Shown here piece by piece: positions 1 to 5,467 of a DNA stretch of 5,467 nt. This DNA comes from an uncultured Opitutaceae bacterium (GTDB lineage Bacteria > Verrucomicrobiota > Verrucomicrobiia > Opitutales > Opitutaceae): NCBI GenBank assembly GCA_937128785.1, contig CAKZMS010000457.1:1-5467 (forward strand), in the 5' to 3' direction. The notes below the pieces were generated by a model that was not told the DNA's origin, made no database searches, and was given only the letters and a program-made list of their open reading frames with translations. The position numbers and the translations under genes were made by a program. How positions within the stretch are numbered: position 1 is the first letter of the stretch; each line of letters opens with the position of its first letter.

Positions 1-489
1 GCCGGCTGCTTCTGGTGCGTCGAGGCGATGTATGAACAACTTCCCGGGGTGGTGAATGTGGTGTCTGGTTATGCCGGCGGTTCAGAGAAAAACCCGACCT
101 ACAAAGACGTGAGCGCTGGCCGAACCTCTCACGCAGAAGTGGTGCAGATTACGTTTGATCCGGAGGTCACTACCTTCCGTGCCCTGATCGACTACTTTTG
201 GAAAACCCACGATGTCACCGACCCGCGGGGCGTCTGGCCTGACTTTGGCCCTCAATACCGCAGCATCATTCTCGCCCACAACGATGAGCAATTGGCAGAA
301 GCTCGCGCATCACGGGTCGAGGCCAGATCGGATCACGAGAAACCGATTGCGACTCAAATTGTCCGGTTGGAAAAATTCTACGAAGCTGAGGAGTATCACC
401 AGGATTTTGTCCGCCGGAATCCGAACTATCCTTACGTGGTGCGCATCGCTTATCAAAAACTCGATAAGCTGGGGCTCGAACGTCCCTGA
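1..489 (+). CDS. msrA: Peptide-methionine (S)-S-oxide reductase MsrA, 5' end cut by the window edge
   Basis: MsrA reduces the S-epimer of methionine sulfoxide, free or in proteins, back to methionine and so repairs oxidative damage, normally in the cytoplasm with thioredoxin as reductant. The frame is open from base 1 and gives 162 visible residues ending in TGA. The fragment begins with AGCFWCVE, the MsrA active site: Cys3 is the expected sulfenic-acid nucleophile and Glu8 the conserved acid. SGYAGG (about 22-27), GPQYRS (about 83-88) and EEYHQDF (about 130-136) are further family signatures. Only the short N-terminal strand before GCFW is missing, so the true start lies just left of base 1. 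The only visible cysteines are Cys3 and Cys6; the C-terminal tail (NPNYPYVVRIAYQKL) lacks the recycling cysteines of E. coli-type MsrA, so Cys6 may resolve the intermediate (inference). No fused MsrB domain follows. It converges on the ychJ-like gene. Family assignment is very secure. Confidence 0.96.
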   Translation, partial: AGCFWCVEAMYEQLPGVVNVVSGYAGGSEKNPTYKDVSAGRTSHAEVVQITFDPEVTTFRALIDYFWKTHDVTDPRGVWPDFGPQYRSIILAHNDEQLAEARASRVEARSDHEKPIATQIVRLEKFYEAEEYHQDFVRRNPNYPYVVRIAYQKLDKLGLERP

Positions 490-490
490 T

Positions 491-550
491 CAGACCGACT
501 CAGTAAAAGCAGCCAGGATTTCGTCGACTGGTTGTTGACGTCAGTGGTCT
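491..550. terminator. Possible nested hairpin between convergent genes
   Basis: The gap between the msrA stop and the end of the ychJ-like gene can fold into two nested stems. The outer stem pairs 492-500 (AGACCGACT, one bulged G) with 543-550 (AGTGGTCT). The inner one pairs CAGCCAG (510-516) with CTGGTTG (528-534), including one G-U pair on the plus strand. On the minus strand the inner stem has one mismatch but is followed by CTTTTAC. No strong U-tract follows on the plus strand, so this is at best a weak bidirectional terminator. The assignment rests on position and pairing read by eye. Confidence 0.3.
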
Positions 551-1050
551 CAGCGCCCGCAGCATTTCTTGTATTTTTTGCCCGATCCGCAGGGGCAGGG
601 GTCATTGCGAGCAACCTTCGCAGCGGCGCGGACGGGAGCCGGGCCTTCCCGCAGAGTCTTGGTGAAGATCCATTCGCCGTCGATTAACTCAAACTCCGAC
701 TTCTCGTGCATGACCCCGGACCGCCCGTCTTCAGTAAAGTGGGCTGAAAAGTCCACGTGCGACACCCCGGGACGTACGTCGGCTTCATGAGCATTGATCA
801 CCAACTTTGTCCACTCGATGTCGTTGCCGTATTCGTCCTCTTCGTACGGCGTCTCCTTGGTTTCGGCAAAGGTGCGATGAAGGTAAGGGAAATCGTGCAC
901 GGCATGGGCCGTGTAGCGTGATCGCATGAGGCGCTCGGCGTCGGAAGCCGGGGTATCGCCGTTGAGAATGGGCTGACAGCATTCGCCGTAGTTTTTGCCG
1001 CTGCCGCAGGGGCAAGGATCACTGGAAGAAAGGATGGGTTTCTCGGTCAC
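550..1050 (-). CDS. ychJ: YchJ/UPF0225-family protein with two SEC-C motifs
   Basis: This is a 166-residue protein with the layout of E. coli YchJ (about 150 residues). An N-terminal SEC-C motif, [13 protein letters not shown], spans residues 13-25, and a second, [13 protein letters not shown], spans 152-164. Between them is a region resembling the YchJ middle (NTF2-like) domain, with [11 protein letters not shown] (about 39-49) and WTKLVI as family-like segments. SEC-C motifs are known zinc binders, as at the SecA C-terminus; here Cys13, Cys15, Cys24 and Cys25 and their C-terminal equivalents would be ligands. The family's cellular role is not established, so no reaction is assigned. The protein has no signal peptide or membrane segment and is probably cytoplasmic. 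The start is GTG at 1050: an in-frame TAG lies about 14 codons upstream with no other usual start codon between. No Shine-Dalgarno sequence is evident. It lies 98 nt downstream of glcF on the same strand and could be expressed separately. Confidence 0.9.
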   Translation of the reverse strand: MTEKPILSSSDPCPCGSGKNYGECCQPILNGDTPASDAERLMRSRYTAHAVHDFPYLHRTFAETKETPYEEDEYGNDIEWTKLVINAHEADVRPGVSHVDFSAHFTEDGRSGVMHEKSEFELIDGEWIFTKTLREGPAPVRAAAKVARNDPCPCGSGKKYKKCCGR

Positions 1051-1063
1051 AATGGTTCGTGTG

Positions 1064-1080
1064 AAACAATTCTGTTGTTT
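1064..1080. repeat. Small inverted repeat upstream of the ychJ-like gene
   Basis: AAACAA (1064-1069) and TTGTTT (1075-1080) form a perfect 6-bp inverted repeat around a 5-base spacer. The inner edge lies 13 nt upstream of the GTG start of the minus-strand gene. The AT-rich arms stand out from the GC-rich surroundings. It could be an operator half-site pair or a weak 5' leader hairpin, or it could be chance. No -35/-10 promoter pair could be recognised with confidence nearby. Confidence 0.3.
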
Positions 1081-1100
1081 TGGCGAGACCTAGCATGCGC

Positions 1101-1131
1101 TCCCGCGGAATCTACGGGAAGTTGTCCGCGG
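1101..1131 (-). terminator. GC-rich inverted repeats downstream of glcF
   Basis: The spacer after the glcF TAA can form either of two mutually exclusive stems: CCGCGG (1103-1108) with CCGCGG (1126-1131), or TCCCG (1101-1105) with CGGGA (1115-1119). Read on the minus strand they lie 18-48 nt past the stop codon, where a transcription terminator for the glcDEF unit would be expected. No T-tract follows, so intrinsic termination is doubtful. The rest of the 98-nt spacer shows nothing else recognisable. Confidence 0.22.
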
Positions 1132-1148
1132 CGGTGGGCCGTCGGTCG

Positions 1149-2432
1149 TTATTTCCCCAATACCCCAATGTAGGCGTCTCTTAGGGCCTGGACCGTATGG
1201 CGCACAGGAAGGTTGGGGCCACCGTCTTGGCTCAGATGAGTTCGGAGCTGAGTCAGGCAGCCGATGTTGCCGGAAACGATTAGATCGGGAGCCAGCTCGC
1301 GCACGAGGTTTGCCTTTTTCTGCCCGAGGGCTGCGGCGATTTCGGGTTGGTCGATATTGTAGGTTCCGGCCGATCCACAGCAGGTGCCCCCATCGGGTAT
1401 CTCCACAATCTCAACCCCCGGGATCGCCCGTAAAAGATCGCGGGGGGGCTGGCGCACCCCTTGGGCGTTCGCCAAATGGCAGGCATCGTGGTAAGCGATA
1501 CGCAGCGGTCGATCGAGCGCTGGAATCGGTGCCAGTTTCTCCAGCCGCATCAATTGCACGGAGATATCGCAGGTCCGCTCGGCCATCGCCTGGGCGGCGG
1601 GTTCGGCGGTGGTGCCTTTCAGAATGAGCGGATACTCGTGGATGCCGGATCCGCAACCGGCGGCGTTGGTGATGACTGCATCCACCTCAGCGGGGAAGGC
1701 GCCAAGATTGTTGATCGCAAATTTTTGAGCGTCCTCCAATTCGCCCACGTGCCAACTCAGGGCACCGCAACAGCCTTGGGTTTCCGGGATGACTACCTCG
1801 AACCCGTTGCGGGTGAGCACTTCGATCGTGGCGTCGTTGATGTCGGGATCCAAGGCCTGCTGCGCACAGCCCAGCAGCAGGGCGACCCGGCCCTGCGGTT
1901 CGACGCCGGCGTCGGCGGAAACTTGAGGCGGATAAACCACCATCGGCGGGAGTGGTTCGTCTGGGAGCAAACCCAGCATGGGCTGGAAGGCCTTGGGCAT
2001 GACCCCCGCCAAGGGTTTGGCGAGCCGGCCCAAGCGTGCCCCGGTCTGGAAGCGACTCGGGTAGGGGATGGTGTTGGAGATGACCGTGCGCTTCAGTTTC
2101 TCTGTCAGACTGCGCTTGCGCTCGGGGTTGGTCTTGGCGCGGTAGGCACTGATGAGATCCCGATAGGGCACCCCGGATGGACAGGCTGGCTCGCAGGCGA
2201 GACATCCCAGGCAAGCGTCCACGTGGGGGGCGGCATCGGCGACGGTGAGCGTGCCCTCCAGCACTTCCTTCATGATCACGATCCGACCGCGGGGGGAATC
2301 CGATTCACTACCGAGCTCTTGGTAAGTGGGGCAGGCCGGAAGGCAAAACCCACAGTGGACGCATTTCGTGACGGCCTCGGCCATCGGGGCGGTGAGCGCT
2401 CCTTGAGATTCGGGTTTGATGGTGTGTTGCAC
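1149..2432 (-). CDS. glcF: Glycolate oxidase/dehydrogenase iron-sulfur subunit GlcF
   Basis: GlcF is the iron-sulfur electron-transfer subunit of GlcDEF, carrying electrons from the flavin subunits toward the respiratory chain, probably at the inner face of the membrane. The 427-residue product has two [4Fe-4S] motifs: CVHCGFCLPACP (Cys24, 27, 30, 34) and CLGCLACEPACP (Cys74, 77, 80, 84). Two cysteine-rich CCG domains follow: the first with Cys189, Cys221-Cys222-Gly223 and Cys260, the second with Cys318, Cys351-Cys352-Gly353 and Cys392. E. coli GlcF has 407 residues and the same order. The start is taken as GTG at 2432, 14 nt after the glcE stop, because it puts the first cluster at residue 24, as in E. 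coli (about 25). An internal ATG at 2384 has AAGGAG upstream, but 14 nt away, and would leave only seven residues before the cluster. The open frame continues 30 codons upstream inside glcE, which is probably not translated. Related CCG proteins (LutA/LldE type, GlpC, HdrB) are less likely given glcD and glcE next door. Confidence 0.93.
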   Translation of the reverse strand: MQHTIKPESQGALTAPMAEAVTKCVHCGFCLPACPTYQELGSESDSPRGRIVIMKEVLEGTLTVADAAPHVDACLGCLACEPACPSGVPYRDLISAYRAKTNPERKRSLTEKLKRTVISNTIPYPSRFQTGARLGRLAKPLAGVMPKAFQPMLGLLPDEPLPPMVVYPPQVSADAGVEPQGRVALLLGCAQQALDPDINDATIEVLTRNGFEVVIPETQGCCGALSWHVGELEDAQKFAINNLGAFPAEVDAVITNAAGCGSGIHEYPLILKGTTAEPAAQAMAERTCDISVQLMRLEKLAPIPALDRPLRIAYHDACHLANAQGVRQPPRDLLRAIPGVEIVEIPDGGTCCGSAGTYNIDQPEIAAALGQKKANLVRELAPDLIVSGNIGCLTQLRTHLSQDGGPNLPVRHTVQALRDAYIGVLGK

Positions 2433-2446
2433 GGCGAGCGAGTTGT

Positions 2447-3493
2447 TCAGCAGAACGCGGTAAAACGATGATCGGGATCGAACACCGCTTGCAATGCACG
2501 ATCCACTTTTTGGTCGCGCCAAACCCCCCAGCGCAACGGCGCGGCATTGTCGCGGTGATTGAGCCCTTTCAAGTGGTGGCGCCGGAGCACACTCTCGATT
2601 TCACAGTCGTCCGCCGAGTTGATCCATAGTGTGCTACCCGCTCCGCCCACCCGCAATCGATGGTCCGGGGACTCCAACTCGGCGAGCAGCGTCGGCATGA
2701 TGTTGAGGGAGAGCGGCACGCGGATGAGGCTGCCGGGGTTGTCCGCCCAAGTGAGTTCGTTGTAGGCGGCCCAGTCTGCTTCGCTTGGTCCCGGTTCGCC
2801 GCCGACATCTTCAAGCAGTCCGTTCGCCGCCTTCTCCGGTCCCGACAGTCTAACCCAGATCTGCCGTTCCTTTGGGAGATATTCGATGGCGGTGGGTTCC
2901 CAACGCGATCGAGCGACTTGAGCGATGCGCTGCCGGGCTTCTTCGTGGTCGGCGCATTGCCAGATCCGCGAAGCGGAATAAGGAGGTCGCGGGAATACCT
3001 TGAAGGTCGCTTCGGCAATGGCCCCCCAGCGACCCAAGGTTCCCACCATAAATTTGGGGGTATCAAATCCGGCGGCGTTTTTCACGACCTTGCCCCCTGA
3101 ACGCAGACTCTGCCCCCGACCGTCAATAACGGTAGCCCCGATGATAAAGTCGCGAATGCCGCCGAATCGAATCCGGCCCGGACCTGACGCGTTGGCGGCG
3201 ATCGTGCCGCCGACGGTAGCGCCCCGCTTCACCCACAGGGGATCGAACGGCAGGTATTGTCCGCGCTCCGCCAAAGTGGCGATGACTTCGGCCATCGGCG
3301 TGCCGGCCCGGACGACGATCGTGAACTCCGACGCCTGGTAGTCCGTGATCCCGGTATACTTTGCCAAGCTCATCAGCGTGGCGTCGGCTGAGGCCCGGCT
3401 CAGGCGTGGTTTGGTTCGAGCGCCGGCCACTGCGACGCGTCGGTGGTCGGTGATACAATCGCTAATTTCGCGCAGTGAGGTCGGCTCATTCAC
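2447..3493 (-). CDS. glcE: Glycolate oxidase/dehydrogenase FAD-binding subunit GlcE
   Basis: GlcE is the smaller FAD-binding (PCMH/VAO-type) subunit that works with GlcD and GlcF in glycolate oxidation. The 348-residue product is close to E. coli GlcE (350). The pyrophosphate-binding loop is at [13 protein letters not shown] (20-32), followed by [10 protein letters not shown] (61-70), [17 protein letters not shown] (91-107), IRDFIIGA (113-120) and [17 protein letters not shown] (135-151), all typical of GlcE and GlcD-like flavin domains. Unlike GlcD, it lacks the C-terminal HAGDGNLHP and GEHGVG catalytic motifs, as expected for GlcE. GTG at 3493 is chosen because GTGAATGA joins its start to the glcD stop in an 8-nt overlap, which suggests translational coupling; AAAGG lies about 11 nt upstream. 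The frame is open back to a TTG at 3586, but that would overlap glcD by about 100 nt. The protein ends [11 protein letters not shown], without the NPGR-like ending of E. coli GlcE. Confidence 0.9.
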   Translation of the reverse strand: MNEPTSLREISDCITDHRRVAVAGARTKPRLSRASADATLMSLAKYTGITDYQASEFTIVVRAGTPMAEVIATLAERGQYLPFDPLWVKRGATVGGTIAANASGPGRIRFGGIRDFIIGATVIDGRGQSLRSGGKVVKNAAGFDTPKFMVGTLGRWGAIAEATFKVFPRPPYSASRIWQCADHEEARQRIAQVARSRWEPTAIEYLPKERQIWVRLSGPEKAANGLLEDVGGEPGPSEADWAAYNELTWADNPGSLIRVPLSLNIMPTLLAELESPDHRLRVGGAGSTLWINSADDCEIESVLRRHHLKGLNHRDNAAPLRWGVWRDQKVDRALQAVFDPDHRFTAFC

Positions 3494-4925
3494 GGGAGAT
3501 GACGCCTTTCTGCTCCAGCGGGTGAACCCCTTGGTGTCCCAAGGCAGGCGCTTCACTGCCCGGGAACATCTTTCCGGGATTGGCAATTAGCGCGGGGTCG
3601 AATGCCCGTCTAATCTCCTGAAAATGCGCCATCGTCGCCTCATCAAACATCTCGGGCAGGAACTCGCGTTTCTCCATGCCGACGCCGTGCTCGCCGGTTA
3701 TGGATCCACCGAGCTCGAGGCACAGCCGGAGAATACGCGCCGCCAGCGATTCCGCCCGTTCCAGTGCCCCAGGCTCACTGCCGTTGTAGAGGATCAGAGG
3801 ATGCAGGTTCCCGTCACCGGCATGAAAAACGTTGGCCACGCGAATCCCGGTTTCCCGGGACATTTCATCAATTCTTCGCAGGGCCTCTCCCAACCTGGTG
3901 CGAGGGACCACCCCGTCCTGGACGATGAAGTCCGGGCTCAGGCGACCGACGGCCGAGAACGCCGACTTCCGCCCGCGCCAAATATTCAACCTCTCCGCCG
4001 TATTTTGGGCGATGTGGGTTTCGAACGGCTGCGTTTTCTTGAGCAAGTTGGTGAGTTGGGGGCGCTCGTGTTCGAGCCGTTCCCGGCTGCCTTCCAATTC
4101 CACAATCAACACCGCGGCGGCCCCCTTGGGGTAGTTGCACTGCACGGCCGCTTCGGCCGCTTCGATCGTCAGAGCATCCATGATTTCGAGCGCTCCCGGC
4201 AGGAGCCCCGAATCAATGATGGCGGCCACGGCCTCGCCGGCTGCCTCGAGCGAGTGGTAGCCGGCCAGCACGGTATGGAAGGCCTCCGGCGGAGGGAGCA
4301 GGTTCAACGTGATCTCCAGGGCGACGCCAAACAGACCTTCCGAACCACAAAACAGTCCCGTCCCATCGGGGCCCAATTCATCCCGGCTTCGGCCGCCAAA
4401 CGTGACCACTTCGCCCGTCGCGAGCACGGCCTTCACCCCGAGGACATGGTTGGAAGTCATGCCATACTTCAGGCAGTGAGCCCCGCCTGAATTGAACGCC
4501 ACGTTGCCGCCGATGGTGCAGATCACCTGGCTGGAGGGATCCGGGGCGTAGTATAGCCCGTGGGGTGCGGCCGCCGCTGACACGTGAGCGTTCACCACCC
4601 CCGGCTCGACCACGGCGATGCGGTCATCGGGATCAATTTCAATAATCCGGTTCAGGCGATTGAGCCCGATGACAATCCCATCGGCCACCGGCAGGGAGCC
4701 GCCGGATAGACTGGTTCCACTGCCGCGAGCGACGAACGGCACTTGATGCTCTGCACACCAGCGCACCGTGGCGATGACCTCATCGGCCGTCTCCGGCAAC
4801 ACGACAGCCCGGGGCTTGGCCTTGAATGCGGTCAGACCATCGGACTCGAACGATTTCAACGGAGCCGCGCCTACCAGACACCGATCGGGTGGGTAGAGCG
4901 CCTGCAGTCCCGTCAAAGCGGCCAT
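3486..4925 (-). CDS. glcD: Glycolate oxidase/dehydrogenase catalytic FAD subunit GlcD
   Basis: GlcD is the flavoprotein subunit that oxidises glycolate to glyoxylate; electrons pass on through GlcE and GlcF. The 479-residue product compares with 499 in E. coli. The N-terminal FAD domain shows [15 protein letters not shown] (66-80) and [22 protein letters not shown] (127-148, interrupted nowhere), then HCLKYG (150-155) and CGSEGLFGV (193-201). The C-terminal FAD-oxidase domain carries [11 protein letters not shown], with His368 and His375 as likely metal or substrate ligands, and [11 protein letters not shown] with Glu412-His413. ATG at 4925 is taken as the start, 19 nt after the upstream aminotransferase stop; the open frame reaches a GTG at 5045, but that would overlap the aminotransferase by about 100 nt and adds residues unlike the family. 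The upstream site is weak (GGACGAG a few bases before ATG). D-lactate dehydrogenases share this fold, but adjacent glcE and glcF and the motif match to E. coli GlcD favour glycolate as substrate. Confidence 0.95.
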   Translation of the reverse strand: MAALTGLQALYPPDRCLVGAAPLKSFESDGLTAFKAKPRAVVLPETADEVIATVRWCAEHQVPFVARGSGTSLSGGSLPVADGIVIGLNRLNRIIEIDPDDRIAVVEPGVVNAHVSAAAAPHGLYYAPDPSSQVICTIGGNVAFNSGGAHCLKYGMTSNHVLGVKAVLATGEVVTFGGRSRDELGPDGTGLFCGSEGLFGVALEITLNLLPPPEAFHTVLAGYHSLEAAGEAVAAIIDSGLLPGALEIMDALTIEAAEAAVQCNYPKGAAAVLIVELEGSRERLEHERPQLTNLLKKTQPFETHIAQNTAERLNIWRGRKSAFSAVGRLSPDFIVQDGVVPRTRLGEALRRIDEMSRETGIRVANVFHAGDGNLHPLILYNGSEPGALERAESLAARILRLCLELGGSITGEHGVGMEKREFLPEMFDEATMAHFQEIRRAFDPALIANPGKMFPGSEAPALGHQGVHPLEQKGVISRE

Positions 4926-4944
4926 CAGCTCGTCCGGGGGTTTG

Positions 4945-5467
4945 TCACAGACAATGGCGCAACGCGGCCAACAACGTGTCGATGTTGCGCTGCGTGGCCG
5001 CGTGTCCCATGAGCCCGATTCGCCAGGCCTTGCCCGCGAAAACACCCAGCCCGGCGCCTATTTCGATGGAGTAGTCCTCCAGCAAAGTCTTGCGCACCGC
5101 GGCCTCGTCGATGCCCTCGGGCACGGCGACGCAGTTCAGGGTGTGCAGGGATTGGGGCGGGATATAGCAAAGCCCGAGCTCCTCCAGCCCGGCGCGCAAG
5201 CGCAGGTGCATCTGGCGATGACGTTCCCAGCGGGCCTCGAGCCCTTCCTCCAACACGATACGCAGCCCTTCACGCAGCGCGTAAACCATGTTGATCGGGG
5301 CCGTGTGATGGTAGGCGCGACCGCCGGATCCGGTGTAGTAATTACGAAGCATGGACACATCCAGATACCAGCTTTGCACCTTCGTTTTGCGAGCCGCCAT
5401 GACCTTCAAAGCCGCCGGCGAAAAGGAGACCGGCGAAAGGCCGGGAGGGCAGGACAGGCACTTCTGC
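4945..5467 (-). CDS. Class V aminotransferase, alanine/serine-glyoxylate type, 5' end outside the window
   Basis: This PLP enzyme probably transfers an amino group from alanine or serine to glyoxylate, making glycine. The last 173 residues are visible; the frame stays open to the right edge, so the N-terminal half is missing. The fragment opens with [13 protein letters not shown], matching the AGXT family segment around the PLP-binding lysine (Lys2 here, Lys209 in human AGXT: SQKALNAPPG). [11 protein letters not shown] (26-36), YHHTAPIN (52-59) and WRIGLMG (148-154, Arg149 equivalent to the substrate-carboxylate arginine) are further AGXT signatures. It precedes glcD by 19 nt on the same strand, which supports glyoxylate as amino acceptor. 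The preferred donor cannot be told from this fragment; alanine, serine or ureidoglycine (PucG type) are possible, and purine-pathway genes are not seen. The frame also contains a TTG at 5409 and an ATG at 5400, which are internal codons, not the start. Confidence 0.9.
   Translation of the reverse strand, partial: QKCLSCPPGLSPVSFSPAALKVMAARKTKVQSWYLDVSMLRNYYTGSGGRAYHHTAPINMVYALREGLRIVLEEGLEARWERHRQMHLRLRAGLEELGLCYIPPQSLHTLNCVAVPEGIDEAAVRKTLLEDYSIEIGAGLGVFAGKAWRIGLMGHAATQRNIDTLLAALRHCL

Noticed and set aside
565..1020. Direct repeat of about 25 bases at the two ends of the ychJ-like gene
   Set aside because: The similarity comes from both ends encoding the same SEC-C motif (CPCGSGK), so it is protein-level duplication within one gene and not a separate repeat element.
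1461..2471. Long plus-strand open frame (336 codons) antisense to glcF
   Set aside because: It lies opposite the strongly conserved glcF reading frame, its product has no recognisable domain, and it is rich in Gly, Arg and His as expected of an antisense shadow in GC-rich DNA.
2433..2522. Longer GlcF with 30 extra N-terminal residues from a TTG at 2522
   Set aside because: The extra codons lie inside the end of glcE, are basic and unlike GlcF N-termini, and would put the first iron-sulfur motif far too deep in the protein.
2569..3066. Out-of-frame minus-strand open frame (165 codons) within glcE
   Set aside because: It is a frame shadow of glcE with no conserved motif; the glcE frame is intact across the whole stretch.
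3494..3586. Longer GlcE from a TTG at 3586
   Set aside because: It would overlap glcD by about 100 nt; the GTG in the GTGAATGA overlap gives the normal family length.
3624..4490. Plus-strand open frame (288 codons) antisense to glcD
   Set aside because: It lies entirely opposite glcD, shows no domain, and is low-complexity in Arg, Gly and Gln, so it is an antisense shadow.
4926..5045. Longer GlcD with 40 extra residues from a GTG at 5045
   Set aside because: The extra part overlaps the aminotransferase C-terminus, whose own frame is clearly conserved there (WRIGLMG and following), and has no resemblance to GlcD N-termini.

Overview
This window comes from a GC-rich bacterium (roughly 60% GC by eye). 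It carries ordinary metabolic and housekeeping genes and no mobile elements, RNA genes, CRISPR arrays or large repeats that I can see. The protein sequences and the frequent GTG starts without clear Shine-Dalgarno sites give an impression of a Verrucomicrobiota/Planctomycetota-type organism. That lineage guess is weak and rests on memory of family resemblance only.

Layout, left to right. Bases 1-489 (+) hold the 3' part of msrA, a peptide methionine sulfoxide reductase A; its first codons lie off the left edge. A 60-base convergent gap follows, with possible hairpins. Bases 550-1050 (-) encode a YchJ/UPF0225-family protein with a SEC-C metal-binding motif at each end. A 98-base spacer contains two small inverted repeats. 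From 1149 to the right edge, all on the minus strand, is a compact gene set read in the order aminotransferase (5467 down to 4945, 5' end off the window), glcD (4925-3486), glcE (3493-2447) and glcF (2432-1149).

The four minus-strand genes fit one pathway. GlcD and GlcE (FAD-type subunits) and GlcF (iron-sulfur subunit) form glycolate oxidase/dehydrogenase, which turns glycolate into glyoxylate. The upstream class V aminotransferase of the alanine/serine-glyoxylate type would then convert glyoxylate to glycine. Spacing is 19 nt, then an 8-nt overlap, then 14 nt, so co-transcription and translational coupling are likely. The promoter must lie beyond the right edge. No transporter or regulator for glycolate is visible here.

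I found no convincing novel system. The points worth a second look are modest: the aminotransferase-glcDEF linkage, an MsrA whose only visible cysteines are in GCFWC, a GlcE lacking the usual C-terminal NPGR-like ending, and small inverted repeats in the two spacers next to the ychJ-like gene.
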